Notes under the pieces: generated by a model
Databases searched by the model: none
What the model was told of the DNA's origin: nothing
The model's input: the letters and a program-made list of their open reading frames with translations, nothing else
In this document: positions 1 to 7,576 of the stretch, piece after piece
Numbering within the stretch: position 1 is the stretch's first letter
Layout of the letters: each line of letters opens with the position of its first letter
Program-made: the position numbers and the translations under genes
From: Candidatus Gastranaerophilales bacterium
GTDB taxonomy: Bacteria; Cyanobacteriota; Vampirovibrionia; Gastranaerophilales; Gastranaerophilaceae
Length of the DNA: 37,666 nt
NCBI GenBank assembly: GCA_910588555.1
Contig: CAJUPC010000021.1
Location: 1 to 37,666, forward strand
Reading direction: 5' to 3'

Positions 1-1
1 C

Positions 2-76
2 AAATGGGGTGAATGGGATTATGAAAATAATAAATGTACTATCAAGAGTGGGTATGCTTGTCAGCATCCGAATTAA
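2..76 (+). CDS. C-terminal end of a small protein, possibly pilin-like (5' truncated)
   Basis: An open frame enters from the left edge and stops at the TAA at 74-76. The last 24 residues are rich in Trp, Tyr, Asn and Gly with two cysteines (CTIKSGYACQHPN at the end). Such Cys/Trp-rich tails resemble the end of the prepilin-like protein at 33860-34666, but the similarity is loose. A terminator hairpin follows 12 bases later, which supports a real gene end. Family assignment is a guess. Confidence 0.4.
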   Translation, partial: KWGEWDYENNKCTIKSGYACQHPN

Positions 77-88
77 AAAAATTTGCAG

Positions 89-117
89 GGTGGGAAAAGT
101 GTATTCTCACCTTTTCT
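89..117. terminator. Bidirectional intrinsic terminator
   Basis: GGTGGGAA (89-96) pairs with TTCTCACC (104-111) with one G-U pair. A T-run follows on the plus strand and an A-run (71-81) precedes it, giving a T-run on the minus strand. It serves the gene ending at 76 and dnaB, which ends at 119. Confidence 0.7.
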
Positions 118-118
118 A

Positions 119-1495
119 CTAAAACACGTCAGTCTTAATCGGGTTCTTGAATTTTGTAATACTGCCTTGGAATAACAATTTAACAGTACCGACAGAACCG
201 TTTCTGTGTTTTGCAATAATAATCTCTGATTCGCCTTTGGATTGAGCTTTTGCAGCAACTTCTTCTTCGCCGTCTTCTGCTTTTCGGTAGTATTCGTCAC
301 GGTAAATGAACATTACAATGTCGGCATCTTGTTCGATTGAACCTGATTCCCTCAAGTCAGACAACATCGGACGTTTATCTGTTCTTGACTCAACTGCACG
401 TGACAACTGCGAAAGTGCAATTACGGGAACGTCAAGTTCTTTTGCAAGAATTTTCAAGCCTCTCGAAATTGCCGAAATCTGCTGCATACGGTCTTCTCTG
501 CCTGCACTTTCCATTAATTGAAGATAGTCGATAAGGATTAAACCCAAATCTTTTTCCTGCATTTTTAATCTTCTGCATTTTGCGCGGATATCGGTAATCG
601 TACAACCTGATGTGTCGTCAATATAAATCGGAGCTTGCGCAAAAGAATTCATTGCTGTTGCTAGTTTTTCCCAGTCTTTTGACTGCATGTTACCTGTTTT
701 AACCCTTTGTGAGTCAATTTCCGCCTCAGAACACAACATACGCTGCATTAACTGGTCTTTTGACATTTCAAGAGAGAATATAGCAACAGGAGTTTTCGCT
801 CTCAAAGCAACATTTTGAGCAATGTTCAAGGCAAATGCGGTTTTACCCATTGCAGGACGTGCCGCAAGAATTAACAAGTCCGATTTTTGCAAACCGTTCA
901 TTATGGCGTCGAGTTCGTAGAAGCCTGTCGGAACACCTGTTAATTCGTCCTTGTGCTCATAGCGGTATTCAATCTTTTCATAAGTGTTTAATACCAAATC
1001 TTTTACGTGCACCAAATCTGTTGTAGCTTTTTTAGAAGCTATGTCAAAAATAAGTTTTTCAGCACTGTCTAAGGATTGGTCAATTGGGTTTACATCGTAT
1101 CCAAAAGATACTATTTCTGAGCCTGCGTTGATTAAGGCTCTTTTAATAGCTTTTTCTTGAACTATTTTTGCATAATATTCAATGTTAGAAGTTGTAATTG
1201 TCTTGTAGCATAAATCATTTACATAAGCACGTCCGCCTATTGTTTCAAGTTTTGAATTGTAGCTCAAAACATCCGAAACTGACACGATATCAATTCTTTC
1301 GTTAGTATTAAACAATTGAAGCATTGATTCGTAAATGTATCTGTGAGCAGGTTTGTAAAAACTTTCGGGCTTTAATGTTTCGACAACTTTGGTAATTACG
1401 TTGGGGTTAACCAAAATTGCACCGAGTACGGCTTCTTCTGCTTCAACATTCTGGGGTAACATTCCTAAATTATTTTCTTTTTCTTTTACTGCCAT
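119..1495 (-). CDS. dnaB: Replicative DNA helicase DnaB
   Basis: Hexameric 5'-3' helicase that unwinds DNA at the replication fork and recruits primase. The N-terminal all-helical domain spans about residues 12-115, starting with LPQNVEAEEAVLGAIL. A linker and the RecA-like motor domain follow, with Walker A (ARPAMGKTA, 212-220), Walker B (LILIDYLQL, 319-327) and the conserved LSQLSRAVESR region near 361-371. At 458 residues it is full length, with no intein. The start ATG has AAAGGAGA just upstream, and a TTTACA/TGTAAT promoter lies before it. It is transcribed alone and away from the cinA-like gene. Confidence 0.97.
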   Translation of the reverse strand: MAVKEKENNLGMLPQNVEAEEAVLGAILVNPNVITKVVETLKPESFYKPAHRYIYESMLQLFNTNERIDIVSVSDVLSYNSKLETIGGRAYVNDLCYKTITTSNIEYYAKIVQEKAIKRALINAGSEIVSFGYDVNPIDQSLDSAEKLIFDIASKKATTDLVHVKDLVLNTYEKIEYRYEHKDELTGVPTGFYELDAIMNGLQKSDLLILAARPAMGKTAFALNIAQNVALRAKTPVAIFSLEMSKDQLMQRMLCSEAEIDSQRVKTGNMQSKDWEKLATAMNSFAQAPIYIDDTSGCTITDIRAKCRRLKMQEKDLGLILIDYLQLMESAGREDRMQQISAISRGLKILAKELDVPVIALSQLSRAVESRTDKRPMLSDLRESGSIEQDADIVMFIYRDEYYRKAEDGEEEVAAKAQSKGESEIIIAKHRNGSVGTVKLLFQGSITKFKNPIKTDVF

Positions 1496-1517
1496 GACAT
1501 TCTCCTTTAAACATAAT

Positions 1518-1546
1518 ATTACACATAAGCCTGAAATGCATGTAAA
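1518..1546 (-). promoter_or_regulatory. Candidate sigma70-type promoter of dnaB
   Basis: On the minus strand TTTACA (1546-1541) and TGTAAT (1523-1518) are separated by 17 bases. The expected start point is near 1511, giving a leader of about 16 bases that contains the ribosome-binding site. Confidence 0.55.
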
Positions 1547-1552
1547 GAATTA

Positions 1553-1580
1553 TTGACAAAAATAATTTATCGGTCAAAAT
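1553..1580 (+). promoter_or_regulatory. Candidate promoter of the CinA-like gene
   Basis: A consensus TTGACA (1553-1558) stands 16 bases before CAAAAT (1575-1580), which matches the -10 consensus at 4 of 6 positions. The predicted start point falls at the ATG (1588), so the transcript may be leaderless. Confidence 0.4.
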
Positions 1581-1587
1581 CAAAGGT

Positions 1588-2106
1588 ATGAAACACATGT
1601 TATTAAATTTACAAGCCTTAATTTTAAGTTACAAAACAACAACTGCGAATGATATTGCAAAAATTTTGTTGCGGAAAAATCTTAAAATTGCAACCGCAGA
1701 ATCTTGCACCGGCGGACTTTTAAGCTCACGTTTAACCGATGTTGAGGGCAGCTCGGCATTCATACATGCAAATTTTATAACATATTCAAACCACGCCAAG
1801 CACAGGTTCTTGGATGTATCAGAAGAAACTTTGAGAAAATATGGTGCTGTGAGTGAAGAATGCGCCCGTGAAATGGCACAGGGTTTGTCAAGATTGACAG
1901 GCAGTGACATTGTATTATGCACCACAGGCATTGCCGGTCCTGCTGCAAGCGAACACAAACCGGTAGGACTTTTATATGTTGCATGCGGCTACAACGATAA
2001 CATAGTAGTAGAAAAATTTGAACTTAACCCTAATTACAGCCGTAAAAATATGAAGTTCATGTTTTCGGAAAAAGCACTAAATCTTGTCTATAATATCATC
2101 AAGTAA
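1588..2106 (+). CDS. CinA C-terminal domain protein (nicotinamide-nucleotide amidase type)
   Basis: The family (PncC / CinA C-terminal domain) deamidates nicotinamide mononucleotide to nicotinate mononucleotide for NAD salvage. Diagnostic motifs are AESCTGGLLSSRLTD near residues 35-49 and CTTGIAGPAA near 112-121. It is a stand-alone C-terminal domain of 172 residues without the N-terminal MoCF-like domain of full CinA, the arrangement seen in PncC/YdeJ/YgaD proteins. The start is uncertain: AAAGG lies only 2 bases before ATG 1588, and a second ATG (1597) is 10 bases from it. The last 30 bases overlap the end of the convergent LuxR-type gene. Confidence 0.9.
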   Translation: MKHMLLNLQALILSYKTTTANDIAKILLRKNLKIATAESCTGGLLSSRLTDVEGSSAFIHANFITYSNHAKHRFLDVSEETLRKYGAVSEECAREMAQGLSRLTGSDIVLCTTGIAGPAASEHKPVGLLYVACGYNDNIVVEKFELNPNYSRKNMKFMFSEKALNLVYNIIK

Positions 2107-2358
2107 AGGTTTTACAGTGCTTTCTTGAAAAACTCCTTTAGTCCCTGCAATATATACAGCGGCTGTTCTGTTTTCAAGACCGATTTTTTCTACAGCATGC
2201 TTTAAATCACCTTTAATTGTATCAGGGCTAAGATACAAAATACTGCCTGCCTCTGCGTTAGTTTTTCCGTTCGCGATTAAAAATAAAACTTGTATTTCTC
2301 TGTCATTCAAATTGTATGGTAAAGCTATCTTTTCTAACTGGTTTGCAATTTTGGACAT
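2077..2358 (-). CDS. Solitary LuxR/GerE-type HTH protein
   Basis: A 93-residue protein that is almost entirely a LuxR-type DNA-binding domain. LNDREIQVLFLIANGKTNAE (about 17-36) starts the four-helix unit and LSPDTIKGDLKHAVEKIG (about 43-60) carries the recognition helix. It has no receiver or sensor domain, so what it senses is not visible. It has a perfect-consensus sigma70 promoter, diverges from an XRE gene, and overlaps the convergent CinA-like gene by 30 bases at its 3' end. A related solitary LuxR-type protein lies at 21660-21893. Confidence 0.85.
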   Translation of the reverse strand: MSKIANQLEKIALPYNLNDREIQVLFLIANGKTNAEAGSILYLSPDTIKGDLKHAVEKIGLENRTAAVYIAGTKGVFQESTVKPLLDDIIDKI

Positions 2359-2380
2359 TTATAAGTTCTCTTTAGGGATA

Positions 2381-2409
2381 ATTATAAGGTACAAGTAAAA
2401 TATTGTCAA
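2381..2409 (-). promoter_or_regulatory. Consensus sigma70 promoter of the LuxR-type gene
   Basis: On the minus strand TTGACA (2409-2404), 17 bases, TATAAT (2386-2381). Both hexamers and the spacing match the consensus exactly. The start point should be near 2374, 16 bases before the ATG. Confidence 0.8.
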
Positions 2410-2429
2410 CACTTGTAAAATAGGTATAT

Positions 2430-2648
2430 ATGTATAAAGAAACAGAAATATTAAAACAATTTGGCAGAAACGTAAAAGCCGAACGCGTTCGCTGCGGTTA
2501 TACTCAGGAAATGCTTGCAGAAAAAATGAATGTAAACCGCGAATATATAAGCAGAATTGAGCGCGGAATACAAAACATGTCATTAATGAAAATTACTGCT
2601 TTAGCAAATTATTTGGGAACTGACATGAATAATCTTTTGAGGTTTTAA
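2430..2648 (+). CDS. Solitary XRE-family HTH protein
   Basis: A 72-residue Cro/cI-type DNA-binding protein consisting of one HTH domain: GRNVKAERVRCGYTQEMLAE (about 12-31), then the recognition helix VNREYISRIERG. It diverges from the LuxR-type gene across a 71-base gap, so the two may share regulation. No ribosome-binding site precedes the ATG; a -10-like TAAAAT ends 8 bases before it, so the mRNA may be leaderless. It ends 2 bases before the convergent neighbour's stop codon. Confidence 0.85.
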   Translation: MYKETEILKQFGRNVKAERVRCGYTQEMLAEKMNVNREYISRIERGIQNMSLMKITALANYLGTDMNNLLRF

Positions 2649-2650
2649 AA

Positions 2651-3565
2651 TTATTTAAGTATCATTTTAGCAAGCATTTCAGGCATTCTGTCCATAAGGA
2701 TTTCTGCAAATTCGTCGGTATCAATTTGTGTAATCACAACAGATAACAAATCATTTGGCAGTTCTTTAAGCATATTTTGGATATGTTCAGACTCTATTAC
2801 TGACATGCCTTTAATAATTTCAGCCTGTTGTTTTTCACGATTAATTATAGTTGTATAGGCATGCGCGTCGAAAAGTTGAAACCATTCATTATGCTCTTTT
2901 CCGAGAGATAATACAAGCTGTTGTTTTTGAGTCGGTTGAAAAGCTTTCAAAGCATCCTGATATTCAAGCGGACTTAAGTTTCCGATTTTTTTCGCAAGAT
3001 CAAAACTGTTCATGTTATCGTCAACTGCTTCGCCTGTAATTTGTTCTATAACCTGTGCAACATATTCTTCCGGAATAGACTGCATGTGTTTTAAAATTTT
3101 ATTTTTATCAATTTCAGTACTTGTTAAGAATTTATCAAGCTGTTCATTTGGCATAAGTTTAACAATTTCTTCTTTAGAAAAAAGTTCAAAAGCTGTTTTT
3201 ACCAGCTGGTCTGGCGGAAGTGCTTCTAAAAGTTTCATTAATTTATCATTAGAGAAGAAAAATAACCCTTGTAATAAATCTTTATCTTCCATTTTGGGTA
3301 AAAAGTCTTGTAATTGTCTGTAATTCATTTCTCTAAGAATAGCATATTTGTTATTAGTATCTGCCAAATCAAAAAGTTCAACAACAAATGAAACATTATT
3401 GAGAATTTCATCAGCAAGCGCAATAGCTGCCTGATTGCCTTGTGCTGCTTCAGCTTCTATAATATCTTTAACACTCATTTCCGAATATTTTTCATAAAAA
3501 GCAGTAGCATTAATGCCAAGTCTTCTTTGTAAATATTCGATATTTGAGTCAATTGTTAAACTCAT
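2651..3565 (-). CDS. Helical-repeat protein of unknown function
   Basis: I do not recognise this 304-residue protein. It is predicted soluble and almost wholly alpha-helical, with recurring units such as LMKLLEALPPDQLVK, EEIVKLMPNEQLDKFL and ILKHMQSIPEEYVAQVIEQI. This pattern resembles the helical repeats at the N-terminus of MgtE or in FliG, but the resemblance is structural, not specific. No membrane segment, cysteine motif or enzyme signature is visible. I place the start at the ATG ending at 3565 because AAGGAG (3575-3570) sits 4 bases upstream; the ATG six codons earlier has no such site and would contain this AAGGAG in its coding sequence. Confidence 0.7.
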   Translation of the reverse strand: MSLTIDSNIEYLQRRLGINATAFYEKYSEMSVKDIIEAEAAQGNQAAIALADEILNNVSFVVELFDLADTNNKYAILREMNYRQLQDFLPKMEDKDLLQGLFFFSNDKLMKLLEALPPDQLVKTAFELFSKEEIVKLMPNEQLDKFLTSTEIDKNKILKHMQSIPEEYVAQVIEQITGEAVDDNMNSFDLAKKIGNLSPLEYQDALKAFQPTQKQQLVLSLGKEHNEWFQLFDAHAYTTIINREKQQAEIIKGMSVIESEHIQNMLKELPNDLLSVVITQIDTDEFAEILMDRMPEMLAKMILK

Positions 3566-3653
3566 AGTACTCCTTATGCTCATAATTACGGCATAAAAAA
3601 TAGAAACTTTAATAATTGTAACTTTTTTTTACAAAAAAAATAAATAAAAAAGG

Positions 3654-3682
3654 TTGATTTTAAAAAATGTTTATGATACATT
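3654..3682 (+). promoter_or_regulatory. Candidate promoter of tRNA-Ile
   Basis: TTGATT (3654-3659), 17 bases, TACATT (3677-3682), preceded by TG one base upstream (extended -10). The start point would be near 3689, 17 bases before the mature tRNA. Confidence 0.45.
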
Positions 3683-3705
3683 TAATTTTGCTAACCGAGA
3701 AATGC

Positions 3706-3779
<74 letters not shown>

Positions 3780-3783
3780 TATT

Positions 3784-3813
3784 AAAAAAGACTCCTTTTA
3801 AGGGGTCTTTTTT
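3784..3813. terminator. Terminator after tRNA-Ile
   Basis: AAAAAAGACTCC, a TTTTAA loop, then GGGGTCTTTTTT: a 12-base-pair stem with one G-U pair and a T-run on both strands. Confidence 0.85.
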
Positions 3814-3903
3814 AATATTTATTATGTGGTTATGAGCACTATGCCGAGCAAAAGTGATTAAATGTCACGTTTTGCGAGAGGCGTGATAAATTTTGCTGTA
3901 ATA

Positions 3904-4194
3904 TTATTTTTTCGCTGCAAAAATCTTTTTAGCACGTGCAATAATCAAATCACGCTGGGGTTTTAACTGTTTCATTTTACAATGATTGTCTTTTGCAAAT
4001 TTTATCATTAGACATGTCAGACCACTCATAAACATTGTGCCGAAACTATTTTTTCTTTTTGCATGAGTTGTAGCAGCCCAAAAATCAAATAAAGCTGTAC
4101 CGACCTCCACATTACGTATTATTTTTGCATTATTATATTGTCTCATTATACCGTTACCGGGACGAATTCCTATCATATTTTTTATTATGTTCAT
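3904..4194 (-). CDS. Small protein of unknown function
   Basis: I do not recognise this 96-residue protein. It is basic (pI clearly above 9 by composition) and ends in a Lys/Arg-rich tail (RDLIIARAKKIFAAKK). A moderately hydrophobic stretch (about 51-66) includes GTMFMSGLTCLMIKF but is too polar for a confident membrane segment. A good ribosome-binding site, AGGAGA, lies 8-9 bases before the ATG, which supports translation. It is flanked by the tRNA terminator and the YkgJ-type gene, with no operon partner. Confidence 0.65.
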   Translation of the reverse strand: MNIIKNMIGIRPGNGIMRQYNNAKIIRNVEVGTALFDFWAATTHAKRKNSFGTMFMSGLTCLMIKFAKDNHCKMKQLKPQRDLIIARAKKIFAAKK

Positions 4195-4281
4195 TATTTT
4201 TTCTCCTGATATCTTAAAGATTAAACATAAAAATATTTGCTATATATATCAATTTTTTGTTTCAATTGTTAATCATATATT

Positions 4282-4680
4282 TCAATTCAAGTAATCTTCA
4301 AATGTTTTTATATTAACCTTATACCCGCAGCCTTCGTGAAGTTTACCAGGATAAAATATTCTTTTTGCAGGGTAATTTTTGCACATTCTTAAGCGGTGTT
4401 TGTAATCTGAGCAAAGTCCGTCTTTTGTAACCAATTTGCAAGCGAAAATGAGGTTTCCGTCTTCGTCCTTACCTTTTATATAAAATCTTTTGTATGCAGG
4501 AAAAATAAACTGCATGATTTTGAATTCTTTTTCCGTATAAGTGTCATAGCTGTACATATAGTTACAGCATTTGCCGCACTTTTTGCATTCGCCCGTAATT
4601 TCATAAGATACTTTTTCAGGTACAAAATATGAACGAATTTCGTTAAAGATTACAAAGATAAAATCTAAAATATTTGCCAT
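4282..4680 (-). CDS. YkgJ-family zinc/iron-cluster protein
   Basis: A 132-residue protein with the eight-cysteine pattern of the YkgJ / UPF0153 family: CKKCGKCC (C32, C35, C38, C39), then C81, C90, C100 and C118. Members are thought to bind a metal or Fe-S cluster; the function is not established. The first 20 residues are hydrophobic (ILDFIFVIFNEIRSYFV). No ribosome-binding site precedes the ATG; TAAAAT ends 7 bases before it, so the transcript may be leaderless. It diverges from pbp1A with 46 bases between the starts. A second family member lies at 13059-13595. Confidence 0.8.
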   Translation of the reverse strand: MANILDFIFVIFNEIRSYFVPEKVSYEITGECKKCGKCCNYMYSYDTYTEKEFKIMQFIFPAYKRFYIKGKDEDGNLIFACKLVTKDGLCSDYKHRLRMCKNYPAKRIFYPGKLHEGCGYKVNIKTFEDYLN

Positions 4681-4702
4681 ACCAATTATTTTATACTAAA
4701 AT
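4674..4702 (+). promoter_or_regulatory. Candidate promoter of the PBP gene
   Basis: TTGCCA (4674-4679), 17 bases, TAAAAT (4697-4702). The start point is expected near 4709, followed by GAGGGAG and the ATG at 4727. The -35 overlaps the start of the divergent YkgJ-type gene. Confidence 0.5.
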
Positions 4703-4726
4703 ATAAAAGTTGACGAGGGAGTATTT

Positions 4727-6868
4727 ATGGCAAAATATAAAGTAAATAGAAATTCATCAGCCAAAGAAACGGCGAGAGCTAATATATCAAGGAATTCTAA
4801 GAAAAAAGGCGGATTTTTATCTACCGTTAAATTTGTGTTTTTAATGGGTTGCGCGTGCGCGCTTGCAGGGGTTGCGTCACTTGAATTATATTTGTCGTCT
4901 TTGCCTCCGATTAACAATTTGGAGCAGTTTAAACCCAATATTGTTACAAAAATTTATTCTGCTGATGATGAAATTATCAAAACATTTACGGCTTATACCT
5001 ATGAAAAAATTGATTTGAAAGATATTCCCGATAATTTGAAAAAAGCTCTTATCGCAACAGAAGACAAAAACTTTTACCGCCACCATGGCTATGATTTAGC
5101 GGGTATTGCACGTTCTTCTGTTCAAAACCTTATGGCAGGGCATACGGTTCAAGGTGCAAGTACTTTGACTCAACAGCTGGCAAGGGTTTTATTCTTGAAT
5201 AACGAAAGAACTTTTGACAGAAAATTGAAAGAGTTATTTGTTGCGGCAAGAATTGAAAAAACTATTTCCAAAGACCAGATTTTGGAAATGTATATGAATA
5301 ATGTTTATCTCGGCGCAGGAGCTTATGGTGTTGAGGGTGCGGCTCAAATTTATTTTGACAAACACTTAAAAGACTGTACACTTCCTGAACTTGCTTTAAT
5401 TGCAGGGCTTCCGCAGGCTCCGTCCGTTTACAACCCGTTCAATAATATGGATTTGGCTGTAAAAAGACGTAATCAGGTTCTTAATCGTATGTATAAGATG
5501 AGATATATTACGAAAAAAGAATACGAAGAGGCAAAAGAAGCTAAAGTTAAGCTTGCAGCGGTTCCACAGTATTACACAACGAACAAGGCTCCTTATTTCT
5601 GTGATTATGTTATGAAAGAGCTTGAAAGTTTGGGATTTGATGAAACAGAAATTTCTCAGGGCGGTTATAAAGTTGTAACAACACTTGATTATAAAGCTCA
5701 AAAAGCTGCAAATGAAGCGATTACAAAAAACCTTAGAAATTGGGGCTTGACAGGTGATAACAATCAGGCGGCTGTATTCTCATACAGTCCTATTGACGGT
5801 AAAATTATTGCATATTCAGGCGGAAAAGATTATACGAAAAGCCAGTATGACAGGGTTACTCAGGCTGTAAGACCTCCCGGTTCATCGTTTAAACCTCTTG
5901 TGTACGCAGCAGCAATGGAAAAAGGAATTTCTCCGAACGATATGATTGAAGATACACCTTTAACTATCGGTTCATGGTCTCCTCACAACTATGGCAACAA
6001 ATATCGCGGTAAAATTCCTGTTTACACTGCATTGATGGTGTCATCAAATGTTTGTGCAGCAAGAATGATTAAAGAAGTAGGAATTCGTTCAGTTATTCAG
6101 GTTGCAAGAGTTCTGGGTATTGAAACACCTATTGAATACGATTATACAATTGCACTCGGTTCTAACGGAGTTAGGCTGTATGAATTTACAAGAGCTTATG
6201 GTGCTTTTGCAAACGGCGGATATGTTGTTCAGCCTTATGCAGTTGAACGCGTTGAAACATCAAGAGGAAAAGTTGTTTACAGAGCTCAGAAAACAAGAGT
6301 TTCTCACCAGTTGAATATGAATACTGCGGCTGAAATGACAGCTATGTTAAAAACAGTTATTTCAAATGGTACAGGCCGTGCCGCAAGTATCGGCAAACCT
6401 GCGGCAGGTAAAACAGGTACAACTGATGATAACAAAGACGCATACTTTATGGGTTATACACCTAATATCGTAACAGGTGTTTGGGTAGGAAACGACAACA
6501 ATGTCGCAATGAATAAATCTATTCAGGGCGGAACTGTTCCGGCATTGATATGGAAAGATGTTATGAAAGTAGCCACAGAACCATACGGTAACGCTGATTT
6601 TAATTACCCGGAAGTTAAACTTATGCCATTTACAGCAGGAGCAAATGTTAAAATTATCGGTGACGATGAGGAAGACAAATCGCAGGAAGAAAACGGTCAG
6701 GATACTTCAACAGAACAGCCTGCCCCTCAAATTCCTGTAAAAACTGAAGAAGCAGCTAAAAATATTGTAAACCAGCAAGTGCCGGTTGCCGAACCTCCAA
6801 AACCTGCTCCAAAACCGGCTTCTGCACCTGTTCCCGTTCCTATGGCTGTGCCGGAAAGTTTGCATTAA
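4727..6868 (+). CDS. Class A penicillin-binding protein (PBP1A type)
   Basis: Bifunctional peptidoglycan synthase: the glycosyltransferase domain polymerises lipid II and the transpeptidase domain crosslinks stem peptides at the outer face of the inner membrane. A basic cytoplasmic tail is followed by a membrane anchor (about 33-56). The GT51 domain has the catalytic Glu in ATEDKNFYRHHG (E112), then QGASTLTQQLARV and the YLGAGAYGVEGAA stretch. The transpeptidase domain has SSFK (S386, K389), SSN (439-441) and KTGT (562-565). A Pro/Glu-rich tail (about 645-713) is probably disordered. At 713 residues it is typical in size. The rnhC-like gene starts 12 bases downstream, with its ribosome-binding site at the PBP stop codon, so the two are probably cotranscribed. 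Confidence 0.96.
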   Translation: MAKYKVNRNSSAKETARANISRNSKKKGGFLSTVKFVFLMGCACALAGVASLELYLSSLPPINNLEQFKPNIVTKIYSADDEIIKTFTAYTYEKIDLKDIPDNLKKALIATEDKNFYRHHGYDLAGIARSSVQNLMAGHTVQGASTLTQQLARVLFLNNERTFDRKLKELFVAARIEKTISKDQILEMYMNNVYLGAGAYGVEGAAQIYFDKHLKDCTLPELALIAGLPQAPSVYNPFNNMDLAVKRRNQVLNRMYKMRYITKKEYEEAKEAKVKLAAVPQYYTTNKAPYFCDYVMKELESLGFDETEISQGGYKVVTTLDYKAQKAANEAITKNLRNWGLTGDNNQAAVFSYSPIDGKIIAYSGGKDYTKSQYDRVTQAVRPPGSSFKPLVYAAAMEKGISPNDMIEDTPLTIGSWSPHNYGNKYRGKIPVYTALMVSSNVCAARMIKEVGIRSVIQVARVLGIETPIEYDYTIALGSNGVRLYEFTRAYGAFANGGYVVQPYAVERVETSRGKVVYRAQKTRVSHQLNMNTAAEMTAMLKTVISNGTGRAASIGKPAAGKTGTTDDNKDAYFMGYTPNIVTGVWVGNDNNVAMNKSIQGGTVPALIWKDVMKVATEPYGNADFNYPEVKLMPFTAGANVKIIGDDEEDKSQEENGQDTSTEQPAPQIPVKTEEAAKNIVNQQVPVAEPPKPAPKPASAPVPVPMAVPESLH

Positions 6869-6879
6869 GGAGAATTAAT

Positions 6880-7521
6880 ATGGAAATGGTGAAAAAACAC
6901 ATAGGCACGGATGAGTCAGGCAAGGGCGATTTTTTTGGACCGCTTGTAATAGCAGGGGTTATGGTGGATGAAAAATCTGCTCAATATTTTCTTGATTTAG
7001 GAATAAAAGACAGTAAAAAATTAACTGATAAAAAAATGCTCAGTCTTGCTGTAGAAATCAAAAAAACTTCGCCACACTCAATTATTGCAATTTCAAATTC
7101 GAAGTACAACGAACTTTATGCGAGTATGAAAAATCTTAATAAACTGCTGGCATGGGGGCATGCAAGAGCGATTGAAAATATATTGCAAAATCATTCTTGT
7201 GAGTACGCGCTATCTGATAAATTTGGTGATGAAAGACTTATTCAATCTGCGTTAATGAAAAACGGCAGAAGTATAAGGTTAGAGCAGATGTGTAAGGCTG
7301 AAAGTGATATTGCAGTTGCTGCTGCGTCTGTTCTTGCGCGTGCGACTTTTGTTCAAAAACTTCAGGCAATGGAAGAAACTTATGGTGTGAAATTTCAAAA
7401 AGGCTGTTCGGGACTTGTGAAAGACGGTGCAAAAATATTTATCGAAAAACATGGGGCTGAAAAGCTTAAAGAGGTTTGTAAAACACATTTTAGAACATAT
7501 AACGAAGTATTATACACTTGA
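6880..7521 (+). CDS. rnhC: RNase HIII-type ribonuclease H
   Basis: Degrades RNA in RNA-DNA hybrids. GTDESGKGDFFGPLVIAGV (9-27) and IKDSKKLTDKK (42-52) are the RNase HIII versions of motifs that read DEAGRG in RNase HII. D11, E12, D113 (SDKFGDERL) and D143 (ESDIAVAAASVLAR) are probable metal-binding residues. At 213 residues it lacks the roughly 80-residue N-terminal substrate-binding domain of Bacillus RNase HIII, so it is a catalytic domain alone. AAGGAG lies 8 bases before the ATG. The stop codon overlaps the -35 of the next promoter. Confidence 0.88.
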   Translation: MEMVKKHIGTDESGKGDFFGPLVIAGVMVDEKSAQYFLDLGIKDSKKLTDKKMLSLAVEIKKTSPHSIIAISNSKYNELYASMKNLNKLLAWGHARAIENILQNHSCEYALSDKFGDERLIQSALMKNGRSIRLEQMCKAESDIAVAAASVLARATFVQKLQAMEETYGVKFQKGCSGLVKDGAKIFIEKHGAEKLKEVCKTHFRTYNEVLYT

Positions 7522-7545
7522 AAAAGTTAAAAAAAGTTGTATAAT
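7518..7545 (+). promoter_or_regulatory. Candidate promoter of the prepilin/S74 fusion gene
   Basis: TTGAAA (7518-7523), 16 bases, TATAAT (7540-7545). The -35 overlaps the rnhC stop codon. AAAGGA precedes the ATG at 7577. Confidence 0.65.
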
Positions 7546-7576
7546 AATAATATATATTTATAAAAGGAATGAATGA

